Shown: positions 22,186 to 34,502 of the stretch, one piece after another
Numbering within the stretch: the first letter of the stretch is position 1
Layout of the letters: each line of letters begins with the position of its first letter
Source of the DNA: Cercozoa sp. M6MM
Taxonomy: Eukaryota; Endomyxa: Ascetosporea
Length of the DNA: 64,000 nucleotides
Reading direction: 5' to 3' (one strand)
NCBI GenBank assembly: GCA_040357565.1
Contig: JBDODJ010000018.1
The notes under the pieces: generated by a model
The model's input: the letters and a program-made list of their open reading frames with translations, nothing else
What the model was told of the DNA's origin: nothing
Databases searched by the model: none
Made by a program: the position numbers and the translations under genes

Positions 22186-24325
22186 AACGGACTGAACAGA
22201 CAGGGTACCACAGGGACCTGACGGCGGCCGTGCCGCCGCTGGAACTCGGCCAGATTGACCTTGTTGGGGAAGTAGTACACAAACACTTGACTGAGCAGGA
22301 GACGCGCCGGGCCTCGGGTTCGCACGGTGCGTATTTGACCTTCCCTGCGAACCACCAGTGTCGTTGTTTTGCACCTAATCCCCACAAGCGGCAGTACATC
22401 GATCAAACACAGGTGATACACAGGGAAGGAAGTACGTTGAGGTGCATATCTCGTTGAACATGCGCAGCAACTCCTTGACACGCTGCATGGGCGTGCCGCC
22501 TGAGTCGTATGCAATATGAACAGACAGACACAGACACAGACACAGACACAGACACAGACACACACACGCACCAGGACAAAAATTACTCGCGAGTGAAGGC
22601 GCGTAGGAGCCAAAGCGCAGCACAAGATCGCCGGCGTGCACATTCGAGATGAGACTGTGTTCCACGACGCCGAATGGCTCCAAGGTGCTATTGCCATCGG
22701 ACGGGTAGGTCGGCTCCTTGTCCGAGCCACGGAGACCGGGCGTCTGGCAGTACTGCCGCGCGGCGTACCACAGACACGCCGCCAGGTCGAAGGGCAGCGC
22801 CTGCTCCGAGTCCTCTTGCTGCGGCCAGTGCACACGAATGGACGCCGTGTCGACACTCGCATCACTCGGCGTCTCCGTGTCCTCGTACTCAAAGTCATCG
22901 CTCATGCGCAGTTCCTCGTCGTCCTCATCCTCGTTCCCCTCTTCTGCCGGTTCGGGCTCATCCGCCTCCGGTTCGTCGTCCTCATGCTCCTCGTCCTGGC
23001 CGGACCGTGCCTGAGCCAATGGCGACGGCGACTCGTCGTCCTCATACCTGCGTCGCATGTCAACGTCGTCATCGTCGTCGCTGTCCTCGTCAGCGTGCCG
23101 TGTGGTATCGTCCTCCTGACTGGTACCGACCCAGCTGTCCTCCTTGTCCACCAGTATCTTCTGTGTGTATGTGTGTGCCCCATAGTCAACTGTCCAGGGG
23201 GAGGTAAACACACTCACCGAGAAGTCGTCGTCGTTCTCGTCCTCGGCTATCGCGAGTTTCGGTGCCGTCGTCACTTCTTTCTGTTTGCGCTCGGCCTCGA
23301 GTTCCAGCTGTGTCAAAATAGTAGGGGTAGAGCAGGGGTGCAGGAAGGCCCTGAACGGGCAGGAAGGGTATACCAATGTCTTGGAAAAGTCCGGCGACGG
23401 ATCCGACCCGTCGGCGTGTCGCAGGTACCAGCGTGAGCGCCGGTTCCGTTTGTACCAATCGTGTGGTCGGTCTATATCCAAGTCGTGCATATGGAACGGA
23501 CAGTAAATATAGACAGCACATAGGGACAAGGACAGTAGCCATCCCGGATGGTAAAGTACCCTCGAAGGAGCCGTGCTGCTTGAGGTGCTGGTAGCAGCTG
23601 AGACACAGGGTGCCGTGGTCCTTTGTGAAACGCCACGACGGCACGTATGCGTCCGTCAGACGACAGTGGTTCTACAAAACACCAAAGAAAGGGTAAAAGT
23701 AAAGGGAAAAAGGCAAGGTAGTGAAAAGGGTTTACGCAGTTGCGCAGGTGTCGCGGAATCTTGCGCATCTCCTTGCGACGTTTCTGCGCTGCCTCGGTCT
23801 GTGCACATACACGTGTGTGTGCACATCATAGACACACATTCTGCACACTAATTACATCATTGGGCAGGTCAATGTTGCGCCGGCGTTTCTTCTGCTTGCG
23901 CTCACTGCAGGGGCATTGAAGGTAGAGAAGGCAGCAGGCAGAGGTGTCAAGGGGGTAGTACAGATAGGGAGCCGAGGCGCCAGTGCGGTTGGCCTGACGG
24001 CGCAAGTAGCCGTCGCGGTGTCGCTCGAGACCGTGCTGCACAATGACAGGGTCGTCCACACGGCAGAGACGCGCCCACTTGCCACGCAGCATGTTAGCTT
24101 TGCGCACTGACCTGTGGCCACACCACAGTACGTACAGGGTTTATCATCTCCCAGGTGAGAGAGAGGTACCGCTTCGGGAAGAACTCCTCCGCGATCAGGT
24201 CCCACGATGATGCGATGGCACCGTGCTTGGCCACTCCTATGAACGCCCCACAGGATCAAAGGTGCCAATGAGATACAGGTGTATGTGTGTATGTGTGTGT
24301 ATGTATGTATATGTATCTGTATATG

Positions 24326-24396
<71 letters not shown>

Positions 24397-24433
24397 GTAT
24401 GCATGCATGCATGTATGTATGTATGTGCGTGCA

Positions 24434-24483
<50 letters not shown>

Positions 24484-24493
24484 NNNNNNNNNN

Positions 24494-24542
<49 letters not shown>

Positions 24543-27052
24543 TCTACCCTTGGCAAGAGCGTTAACCTCGTCGAGTGTCCAGCGCACTGGCACCGATGTT
24601 CCATCGTTGCCGACCGGCAGCAGTGGGAAACCCTCGCCGACACCGGGGTTGGACCGCGACTGTACACAGTGTGCTAGTGCATTCAAACCACCAGACAGTC
24701 CACATGGACAGTACACGTGGGCAGCACATATGGACAGCAGACAGGGACCAGACTGTACCTTGCTGTGCTGGTCCGGCTCGTAGCCGCGGTCGCTGTCGTT
24801 GTCGTCATCGCGTTCGCTGTCGTTGAGCAGGGCACCGTCGTGGCCGTGCTCGCGGTAGTCCACCAGCGGCACGTTGCGGCCCTGCTTGCCCAGCTCACCG
24901 ACCCGCACGAGCTCTTGGTTTCTGGGACAGCAAAACGGGGGGGGGGGGGGGGGAAAGAGTAACCCATGTACAACAGGGACAGGACATACCTCAGACTGTG
25001 CGCGCGCACGACGCGGTTGATGTCATAGTTGTCATCGACGGTGATGATGACACGCTCGATTTCGCTGTCGTCGCTGCTAAGGTTAACTTCGCTGTCGGCC
25101 TGCACAGGGTACGCGCGCTGCACGTTCGCTGGGACCTGAGCACATACATACATATACATCCATACATACATATAAACAAATAATGTATAAATATAAAGGT
25201 ACCTCAAAGCTCGCAGCGTCCAAAAGAGGAGGCTTGTCCAGCGGACGCAGCTGCAGACCCTGCTTACAGGTAAGGGGGAAATGATAGGAAGGGTGGGTAC
25301 TAGGGGCTAGGTTAGCTACCATCATTTGCTCGCCTCGGTCGAGCCAGAGCTCGTGTACTCGCTGGTCGCTGTACTTGCGCACGCGCAGCTGGACCGGCTG
25401 GCCAAAGGCGGTGACCTCGGCAACTTCCTTCATGATGCGCACGGCGGTGGTGTGCACAATGGCATGTCGGTTGATGGCGCCAAACTGCAGGATCTTGTCC
25501 TTGGCCATCAGGCCTACTTACACAAACAGGCGGCGTGAGGGAGACGGGGGGGGGGGGGATAAGGAATACCACTGCGCTCGGCCAGAGTGCCAGGTGTGAC
25601 ACGCGAGATCTCCACAAAGGCACGGTCCTTCTCATTCGTCTGCACACATGTCACACGTGTGAGTCACTGAGGGTGTCAGTCGCACTGAGAAAAGGTACCA
25701 ACTCGGGCGTTAGTGGCGCCACGAGCATGCCGAAGCAGCGCGCGCGACCGCAGGTGCGCAGTGTGCTAGTGTAAACCACGCCATCTGACGGTCGCAGGAA
25801 ACTTACGCGCATCACCGGCGGCATACGACCTTGCTCGCAGCCTACACATACTATATACACACATACACACCGAAACATGTGTGCGCCGGTACCAGAGAAC
25901 AGGTTGAGCCACGTGTTCCACTGCTGATCGCCTGACTCGAACGGCAGGTGCCAGTCGTTGATGCTGCCGCCACTGTCGTCAGAGTCGCGGTCAGCGACAC
26001 TGCTTTCGGTGCTGTTGACCGACTGCTCGTCGTCGTGCCGCACAACAGGGCAAACAATGTCGCCGACCAGGATGTCGTCCAGTCGCATACCGTGCTGGTG
26101 CGACGGTCCCTGTGACCAGAACACAGACATTTACACTAACTCGTACAGATACACCAGACGGACAGCATAGTCGAAAGCATACCACAAAAATCACACGGCC
26201 CCAAGCATTAGTCGGGTAGACGTCCTCCGCCAACGAAGAGCACGCACTGCGGCAGATGCCACTTTGTGCCTGCACTCACAGGGAGTAAGAATATGAGCAT
26301 AGGAAAGAAATACAGAAAGGGTACAGGTGCATTAGGCACAGGCATCGGAAAGGTGCCCACAAAGTCGGTGCGCTGCTTGTACACGTCATTGGCAGCGACT
26401 GCTTGGTCGGCCGGCACGTCGGCGAACATGGCATCCTGCGAGGCCACGCCGTCCAGCGACGGTCCTGCAGGTACACAGGTACACAGATACACAGGTACGC
26501 ACACATATACACACGCACCTCACTTCAAATAAGGCGCAGCGTACCAGTCTTGTGCTTGATACACGGTCTCTCGCGTGTCGGAATTCGCACACCCCTGTCC
26601 ATGCACTCAGATACGCATCAGTTGCAAGAGACTAGGGCGACTGAGTACCTCTCGCGCAACTCCACACGAGTCAGCAGCGGCAACTCACGCCGTTCCGGCA
26701 CCTCTTCCTCTTCCTGTACCACACAAGGTGTGTATATATGTGTACGCAAAAAAAAAAAAAACAATCGTGACGGTACCAAATCGGCCATCTCCTTGGCACG
26801 ACGGCGCCGCAGTGCTGCGCAATGCTTCGAGTGCCGCTCGTACTGAGAGTACGGCGCGAACATTTGCTCGCATCCGATGCACTTTCGCGGCATGCTGCAC
26901 AGACGCACACATATAGCATACAAGAAATCTTCGTCGACCCAGCGATCAGGCGATCAAGCGGAGAGAACTCACTTCAGCAAGCGCTCGTTGCTGCGGATGG
27001 CAAAGAAACGCGTCTCGAGCTGCTCGCGCATGCCCGCGTCCATTTCGTCCAT
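21083..27052 (-). CDS. Large chromatin-type protein: zinc finger, PDZ, SANT/Myb, GATA-like finger, acidic region, RanBP2 finger
   Basis: Multi-exon gene beginning near [16 protein letters not shown] (27052; a further 5' exon is possible). In order: a Cys/His finger CIGCEQMF...ERHSKHC (26893-26830); acidic linkers; a PDZ domain [19 protein letters not shown] with [14 protein letters not shown] (about 25620-25340); acidic Asp/Ser stretches; a SANT/Myb repeat [14 protein letters not shown] joined to VAKHG...[12 protein letters not shown] (24600-24170); basic KQKKRRRN; a GATA-like finger with C-x2-C formed across an intron and [13 protein letters not shown] (23760-23560); a long Asp/Glu-rich block (23150-22880); and a RanBP2-type finger [20 protein letters not shown] (21614-21550). 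SANT followed by a GATA finger recalls MTA/RERE co-repressors, but no ELM2 or BAH domain was seen. Two genes run together remain possible. Many introns use GTAC donors. Confidence 0.65.
21817..21852. repeat. Imperfect (GT)n microsatellite
   Basis: Imperfect GT repeat in an intron of the SANT/GATA gene. Confidence 0.75.
22079..22181. repeat. (GT)n microsatellite with assembly gap
   Basis: GT repeat interrupted by ten N at 22125-22134. Intronic on the minus strand, where it is (CA)n. Confidence 0.9.
22125..22134. other. Assembly gap (10 N)
   Basis: Run of N inside a GT microsatellite. Confidence 0.99.
22522..22568. repeat. (CAGACA)n repeat
   Basis: Hexamer tandem grading into CACACA, in an intron of the SANT/GATA gene. 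Confidence 0.8.
24281..24540. repeat. Compound (ATATGT)n/(ATGT)n/(GT)n repeat with gap
   Basis: Long compound repeat with ten N at 24484-24493. It fills the intron that splits the SANT/Myb repeat between its first and second helices. Confidence 0.9.
24484..24493. other. Assembly gap (10 N)
   Basis: Run of N inside a GT microsatellite in the SANT-splitting intron. Confidence 0.99.
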
Positions 27053-27917
27053 CTGATCGTTGTGACTTTCGGGGCAGAAATGACAAACAACACCTCACGG
27101 ATGCAGGTCAGGAACGCTTGATCGTTCAAAACAAAAACACACGCGCGCGATAGAGCTGCGGCGTCGCGGCCGAGTTCACACACAACTCTTCACTCCGACC
27201 CTCTTACGCTCGCGAACGGCACACGGCGCACGGAAACTAGCACGGGAGCCACAAACTCTCAGCACAAGCCACGCCAGGCTGACTGATTGGCCGGCAAGAC
27301 TTGGGCCACCAAAACACCTCCGCTCAAACAGCACACGCCAGTTCGTCCTTCGGGCCACTCGAACGCAACTCGAGCACACCGAGACGGGGACCGGCTTGCT
27401 CACTTGCTCGAAGCACTTCGTGTGCGACTTCTTCGTGACGCCAAACCGATAATAATTGACTCCGTGTGTTTCTTTTAAGAAGAACACTTGATCACTCTTT
27501 GCGTTTTTCTCGCGTCACACAGGCGCTGTATCTGTTTGTGGGGTTGCCACTTGCGGTAGGAACACCGATCTATGGATCAGGCGTGCCAGGGCATGACCGG
27601 ATGATTGGGGCAAGACTTGGGCCACAAACACCACCTCTGCGAGGCCACCACCGTTTGCAATTGATTCCAGTTCCTCGCCTGTTCCATGCATAAACATCAC
27701 GACGTTGATTGAAAATCAAAACATTACACATTTTCGACGCTTTAATTCTAAAGCGACATAGCACGAACCGAATGTCAAAAAAATAAAAATCGTCAACAAC
27801 ATGAACTTTATGCTTTCGAGCGAATTTATGGACCGTGACGTGGCTTCTCGGTTAGAGCCGAAACCGCGGACAGCAGACAAACCAGCCGACTCCAATACAT
27901 CGCGATCGGGTCGGTGG
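27053..27917. other. Intergenic region with dispersed 17-base repeat
   Basis: Lies between two minus-strand genes. The upstream part may hold the 5' exon of the SANT/GATA gene (DQAFLTCIRE at 27120-27090 ends at a splice donor). An exact 17-base sequence occurs at 27293-27309 and again at 27609-27625. Read on the minus strand both copies give a VAQVLP peptide, but no complete gene is seen. Confidence 0.4.
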
Positions 27918-29048
27918 CTACACAGCCACGCCAGCCAACGGGTCAACGCTGTCATCGTGCACGTCAACGTGGTTGGCGCCGGCGCCAGTGTGCGTCAAGG
28001 CACCTTCCTGCACTGGCGGCGACGCGATTGGCGAGGACGTGTCGCCCCACTTTTGGTACACTGCAAGCAGCACGCAGCACACGTGGTAAGGATTGTGGAT
28101 AGCGACAACAAGCAAAAGCAGGCGTACCAGTTGGATCATCACGGGCAGCCGCCTCCTCAGCAGTGTCGCTGAAGGTGTCGTTGAAGTCGGCCATGTTGGC
28201 AATGTCGGCAGTCGCCGTTGTCTCGTCTGTGCCGCGTGGGAGTGGGTAAATAACATGGAAGGGTAAAAAGGAAATCTAAACACCATCATTGTGCTGACTC
28301 CACACGGTGCCGGCATCCTCGGTGTCGGTGCGCGCCAGTGAGGACGAGATGATCTGCCGCGACGCTTGTACGAACTGCTGCGCCAGGACCGACGTCTCCG
28401 GGTGGTAGTAGCTCTATTAAACCAGTACAGGACCAAGCAACATACAGAGAACCCCTTACACAAAGTAATAGTTATGTTGGTACTTCAATGGCACGCTTCA
28501 TCTTCTGCACCCACTGCTGCCGGTCCTTGGCCGACGCCGCGCGGAAGCGGTAGCGCTCCTTGCCGCGCTTGAACACAAAGAAGAAATCGAGCGAGCTGGC
28601 GGTGTCTATTGTCAACCAAATCCCATGCACACACACACCAAGCCACAAAGAAAACGTGGACTGACGGAGTTTACCCTCATCGATCCAGCAGTCGCCTTCC
28701 TCGCCAAAGTTCTGCCTGCCTCGTGGCTTCCTCGCCTATGACAAAGGAGTAACTGGGGGGGGGCAAATGTTAAGTGAGCGCACTTGCTCAATCGACTCGG
28801 TGTGTGAGCGGAAGTATTCGACGCAGTTGCGCCTCAAGATGACTATACACATACATCCGAACATGCGGGAAAAGGTCGATCAAACAGGTTACCGTAGCGT
28901 GCACGGAAGGTGTAGCGCAGCATGGCGCCCGTCTCCTTGAGTAGCGCACCCTCGTACAGCGCAGGCTGTCGGCGCTGCGCATTGCCGCTTCTGTACCTGT
29001 CCAGCATACCATGTAGCAGCCAGATACCAAAGACACAGCAGTCTTTTC

Positions 29049-29100
<52 letters not shown>

Positions 29101-29110
29101 NNNNNNNNNN

Positions 29111-29164
<54 letters not shown>

Positions 29165-32100
29165 GAGAGGGAAGAGAGGAGAGGGAAGATAGGAGAGTGC
29201 AGAAGGGAGAGAGGAGAGAGGGGGAGAGAGGAGAGAGGGGAGAGGGAAAGAGAGGAGAGCGAGAGAGAAACACACCTAGTGCGCGCAGGCGTCGTTGGTG
29301 TCCTTGGTGAGCGCAGCGGCGTCGTTGCGTGGCTACGAACGACACGTTGCACCGGTCGACGCACCTGCCAGGCCGAATTATTGTCTCAACATGTGCACAT
29401 ACACATTGCAGGGAGGAAGAGGGTAGACCATACCTTGCTGCTGCCAAGTGCAGGACGGACACCCTCCGGAGTGGCAGCGTTCTTGTCCTTGTCGTTGCTG
29501 CTGCTGGCGGGGTCTGCGTCGCCGTCGGTGCCGTTCGTGTTGGCGCCACCGGGCGCGTTCTCCTTGGCACCGCTGGCCGGCGTCATGGTCGACGAGAAGG
29601 CGTTGGTACGCGACGCGTAGTCCGCCATGAGACCGACGTGCGCCTCCCAGGTCTGTCGCATCGAGGCCAGCTCGTCCTACCCGCACAGGCATGTGCCATA
29701 CTTGGAATATACGCCAAATAGGGTGTTGGGTACGTCAAGCAAAACGTTGCGCTTCTGCAGCGCCGCCAGTCGCTCGGCGTCGCGCACCGAACGTCGCTCG
29801 CGCAGCGCCAGCGCAGCACGCAGCTGCTGCAACTCGCGCTGGTCCAGTGCACTCTACATGGGCATTCGTAACCACACACAACACTCCTTATACGTGTGTG
29901 TGTGTATGTGTGTGTACCTGCTGCCGCAGGCGTTCGTTGTCGGCGCTCTTGTCGAGCAGTCGGCGTTCGAGTGCCTCGCGTCGCACGGCCTCGTTCTCGA
30001 GAGTGCGCGACATGACCTGCTCGACCTGTCGCAGCACCTCCTGCGAGCAGCCATGGTACATATGTGCAGCCAAACTGTACATAACGGGTACCCCCTGCTG
30101 CTTGGCGTGTGCAGCTTGTGCCGCATCAGTGGCCTGTGCCGCTGCACTCTGCTGTGCCTGTGCAGTCACAAATATAGATAGTTACATGGATGTGATCATA
30201 GTTACAGCAGCGAGAGCATCGAGTTTCGCCAGAATGTCCGCCGACGAGGTCTCGCCATCAGACACCACTGACTGCAGCGCAGTGTCACGTGTCTCACTGA
30301 CTGGCTTGCTGTCGGTGCACTCGGTGACGGTGTTGGCGTAAACGTTGTCACCGTTGGCACCGTCGTTGGCAGCTACACTGGCACTGACAGTGGGAGCTGC
30401 ACTGGGAAAGTCGGCACCGCCACTGTCACCGTCCGGACCGTGCTCGTACTGCTCCAGCTGCTGTTGCAGACGCTGCATCTCCTCGGTGAGTGCCGACACG
30501 CGCTCACGTTGCAAGTCGAGTTCCTCTTGTCTCTGCAGTTTCACAGATACAGAATATATGTGGTGTATAGAGGGCAAAGCACACCTGTCGAATCTCGAGA
30601 GCGTGCTCCTCGCGCAGCTGCAGCACGAACTTGCTGTGCACGCTCTCGTCCGCGTTGTCGTCGCTGCTCGAGCTCGACGACTTGGAGGCCTCACTGACCG
30701 CCGGAGACATTGGCGACGGCGACGGTGATTGCACTGTATCATCACCGATTATCATTGCCAATCAAAGCCGGTGTTGCTATACGGTGCCAGAGTTACCCAC
30801 ATCGTCGAGCAGATCATCCGGCAGTGCCTCGCCCTTCTGCAGAATGGCGACCTTGCGACGCAGCTTGCGCACCAGCGCGCGCAGCTTGGCCACGAGTGCC
30901 TCCAGTTCCGCCACTGATCTCTGTCAGTCAGCACACACACACACCGTCAGTGGGAGTATGATACACAGTGAGACACGTTCCGACTCACCTGACGGTTCAC
31001 GTGCACCTGGTTCTTGATCAACTTGGCGCGTTGAGCGAACTTTGTTAACAGGGGAAACATAGTTAGAGAGATAACATAGTAGTGAATGACAAGAGAGGTG
31101 TACACGTAGTGTCGAAATAGTCTCCTCGAGGTTGAACGCGTGCGGAGACGCCGTTGTGATGAGTGTGGTCTTGGTGTTGCCGCCCAGCGCGTCCTTCAGG
31201 ATGAAGGTGAGCTTCGAATCGCGGAACGGCACGTGTCGCTTCTTGTCACCCGTCACCGTGAGTGCTTTGATACAGTTTCCCAGTGCACTAAGCGACTGCA
31301 GGGAAGGGGTGATAGGGTAACAGGAGGAAAGGAGTAGAACAGTAGACCTGGTTGATTTTCTTGGCCTCCTCAAGAGTCTCGCCCGACGCGCCCGTCTTGC
31401 GCACCTTCTCGCTGCCAGCAAGATCGGCAAAATTCAGCTTGCCTGACCTCGTGCTTCCTGCGAAAACACACGTGTCACTCTGCACTGTGCTTCAGCTGAT
31501 TGTTTAATCCATTTGTACCGTCCTTCATTTTCTGCTCCACACGCAGCACCAGCAGCGAGTGCGAGCGCGATGAATCAGCGTTCATCGAGGTTGCGGCCAC
31601 CTGCACAGGGGGTGTGATAAAGGAGGTAAACGTTGGGTGGAGGTAAAGAGGGCCAAAGGTACTGCGCGATTGCCGCCACCGACGCGGATGAGATCGAAGA
31701 CTTCCTCGACCGAGGTGACAAAGACCTCGGTAAGTCCCTCGACAAAGGTGCTGCCGTCCCTCTGCTCGCGCACCTTAAGTGGCTTCGGTGGCGGTGTCGG
31801 ATTCCTTCAGTTAGCACACAGAGGTGTACATAGACACAAGCACAGACCCCTTTCCTTGGATGTGTAATAGCGGTAGCAGAGGGATACAGCAGGTCGCGGA
31901 TCTTTTCTCGATACTATAAAACGTATATGGGTTTTAGCGGACACAGATGTTGAAAGGATGGGCTTCGGTACGATCTCAAGAAACGAGACTTTGATTGTGA
32001 CTTCTTCCACATCGTCGTCTCGTTCGATTCCTATTTTCAAACGGTCAAGTCAAGGTAGGGGGGGGTAAGACTAGGTGAGCAGAGGAGAGCAAGTACCCTC

Positions 32101-32881
32101 AAACAGAGCGCGTGTACTCCGTGGAATAATACCGGCTACACAAAGGATACCTTAAGACAAGAAATACACAAGACACACTAGGCACATACCGAGTTCACTC
32201 TCGGGGTTCTTCACATCGGCGCCAAACATGCTGCACAACAACGATAGTCCGCCACAATAATGATGGTAGAAGGTTCCTCGTTACCTGAAGGTCTTGCCAG
32301 AGCCGGTTTGTCCATAACAAAACAGCGTTCCGTTGAAGCCTTGTAACACGTCTTTCACCGTGCTGCTTGCCACTCTCTGTGTGTTGCAATCCAAAAGCAA
32401 CAAGTGAGAGCAGGACAAGGAAGGGATGCCAGCAAGCGTGCACCTCAAAGAAGTCGCTCTGCGTCGTGTCAGTGCCAAAAATCGCATCCAGTGTGAAACG
32501 CTTCGCTTCGCGCTGCTGAAAGGGTGGCACGCCCACTGATTTTCCGTCGTCTAGATGTATCACATTTGATATCATAGTCAAGTTAAACGGGTGTTACAGA
32601 AAGAAAGACTCACCTTGCAGATCAACGACGGACGGGTCCGAGCCAAACGCTGCTTTCAACTCTTCCTGCTGGTCCCATTCCTGAACAAATACACGTGCAC
32701 ACATGTGTGTACTTTTAAGAACCCAAGAAAACTCGAGTACCTGCCGTTCGCGATTGTTGATCGGACGGAAACGCACCTGCATTTGTCAGACAGCAGGATG
32801 ATAGCAGCCCATTCAAACAGTGAAACTTCATTTCAAGCATACAACGACCCGCACGGAGACGTCGCCCCCAGCGATATCCAT
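27918..32881 (-). CDS. Kinesin with kinesin-1-like motor and C-terminal PH domain
   Basis: Start [13 protein letters not shown] (32881-32843) joins in phase to [12 protein letters not shown] (32776-32741). Motor motifs: [11 protein letters not shown] (about 32320-32285), NADSSRSHS (31590-31560), [14 protein letters not shown] (31440-31380), [33 protein letters not shown], and neck [14 protein letters not shown]. The AGSEKV-KTGA and KLIKN-V-VN spellings are closest to kinesin-1. A coiled-coil stalk with Ser- and Asp-rich linkers follows (30900-29380). A PH domain is spread over four exons: [42 protein letters not shown] and [17 protein letters not shown] with the conserved tryptophan in [12 protein letters not shown] (28960-28485). 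An acidic tail ends at 27918. PH domains bind phosphoinositides, so membrane cargo is likely. Most donors are GTAC. Confidence 0.85.
29051..29157. repeat. (GA)n microsatellite with assembly gap
   Basis: GA repeat with ten N at 29101-29110, followed by GGAGAGA-rich sequence to about 29270. Intronic; on the coding strand it is CT-rich and precedes the next acceptor. Confidence 0.9.
29101..29110. other. Assembly gap (10 N)
   Basis: Run of N inside a GA microsatellite. Confidence 0.99.
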
Positions 32882-33179
32882 CTGCACGCGAAGATATACA
32901 TATATAAAGACCACCCCGAGAACAAAAAGATCTGGGCCGCGATTATCAAATGCCCCCCGACCTGACATTTTGCACAAGGGTCAAGATAACCGTTTGGACG
33001 CTTCTAAAGTTGTTCTATCACGGGGTGAACGCGCCAGGTGATCTTACAGCACTTCTTCTGTCATTTGAGTCTGAAAGTGTATCGACTCTGTTCGAGCCGG
33101 AGGGCTTGGATTCTCGTTTGGTTTTGCGGTCTTTCCAGTGCTGCGGACCGTTGTACTAGCGCACACACAAGCAGTAACA
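32882..33179. promoter_or_regulatory. Divergent promoter region (kinesin-PH / small membrane protein)
   Basis: 298 bases between opposite start codons. No motif recognised. Confidence 0.35.
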
Positions 33180-33611
33180 ATGTTCGGCGGCATGGGAATG
33201 GGTGGCATGGGCCGACGAGCCCCTCCAGTTGAGCCTGCCAAGGTGAACATTTTCTGATATTGTTTTTACTGATCGCTTTTGTTTGATTTCCTTCGCGTGT
33301 ACCACCCGCAGCCCAAGCCGGAGGGCGTTCTCGCACAAATCGCCTACTACGCTAGATTGCACAACCTTCCTGGCGATGTACGGCCTTTGTACATGTGACT
33401 CCGGTGGAAAATCCCTTGTCCATTGCAGAAGCGCAAGGCAGTCTGGGGCCTCACCACCAAGTTCGGCCTTTTCATTGCTTCCACGACGGCTCTGGTGATG
33501 TACGCCGACAAGGCGTGCAACCGTGTACGAGGAGATTTTTCCGTCTGCTGTTGTTAGTTTTACCTGCCATATTGCCTGCAGGCCCACAAATTCGCTGTTG
33601 CGCACAACTAA
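33180..33611 (+). CDS. Small single-pass membrane protein
   Basis: Exons 33180-33242, 33312-33377, 33429-33524 and 33582-33611 join in frame to give 84 residues. The N-terminus is Gly/Met-rich (MFGGMGMGGMGRR) then Pro/Lys-rich. One hydrophobic helix lies near residues 52-68 (FGLFIASTTALVMYA), and the C-terminus is short and basic. If the last intron (gtacga...ctgcag, 57 bases) is not removed, the frame ends at 33557 instead. Size and layout fit a mitochondrial or ER membrane subunit, but no family was recognised. Confidence 0.6.
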
Positions 33612-34061
33612 CTCAAGATACGGTATTTTTTGCATGTCGATTTTTTAAGGTCACTGGTGCTTAACCGAGGGTGTGAATCGCCGGGATAAACTGCGCAGTG
33701 TCTTTGGTTACCGTACGGACGGTACTGGAAACTGACTGCCAGTAAAATCGAATGAATCGACCGGACGAGAATGAATCGACGCGAATGGAATTTCCTACGC
33801 GAGTTGCTTTCAGTTACTCCTGATACCGTACGTCGTACAGTCCCGCGATACGATACGATGATTCAGTTCTTCAGTGTCCGTACTGGCTGGGTCCGTATAT
33901 ACATATTCGTACTACGATAGATCGGATGCGGATGTATCTGATCTGTCACGGCAGATATTTAGCCCAAACGCAGTATCCACCGACGCCTAACTATGTGCGA
34001 CGTCGGTTGAAAGATGACCGTGCACCACAATTTACATCGTGGTCGACCTAACGCGGCGGGA
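33612..34061. other. Convergent intergenic region with GTACGG words
   Basis: Lies between stops on opposite strands. It is rich in ACCGTACGG/CGTAC words (33709-33727, 33823-33840) and GAATCGA repeats (33750-33785). No coding feature seen. Confidence 0.4.
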
Positions 34062-34367
34062 TCAGCCGCCAGAAACAGGAGGAATGAAGGCAACTTCGTC
34101 CGATTTCTTGAGCGTCACGCCAGCAGAGTCACCAAGTGTGATGTATTGCCCATTGAGGGCGAGGCACTTGATGCCTGGACCAGCCGCGGTAAGGGTGCAT
34201 GGCAAGGGTCAGCGGTAAAAGCTAGGGGTAGAAGTACCATGCAAAGAGGGGTATTGCTCGACCAGATGCGCATGCAAGTCAGCGAGTGAGTGGCCTTCCA
34301 TGTCGACATTCATCTCATCTGTCCCGACTGAATCGCGGGCTGAGGCAAAAAATAGCACTTTGACCAT
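34062..34367 (-). CDS. MOCS2A: Molybdopterin synthase small subunit (MoaD/ThiS fold)
   Basis: Sulfur carrier for molybdopterin synthesis. The C-terminal glycine is thiocarboxylated by the MOCS3-type enzyme and delivers sulfur in a complex with the large subunit. Exons 34367-34238 and 34174-34062 join in frame to give 80 residues, the usual length. Features: VKVLFFASARDSVG at the N-terminus, LALNGQYI in the middle, DEVAFIPPVSGG ending exactly in Gly-Gly as needed for activation. In animals this subunit shares a bicistronic mRNA with the large subunit. No large subunit is next to it here. Confidence 0.93.
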
Positions 34368-34502
34368 GCTAGATACAGTGTTAACACACCAGCACTGCAC
34401 AGCTATAAGCCCAGTTTTTCCGTTTGTTTCAAACAAAATTAAAAAAAAGATTTGAATACTGTGCTGTTTTGCATGCATTTCACCGGATAAAAGTCTGTAG
34501 AA

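Noticed and set aside
22079-24540. Cys-Val and Thr-His repeat proteins
   Set aside because: Products of translating GT/CA microsatellites and assembly gaps.
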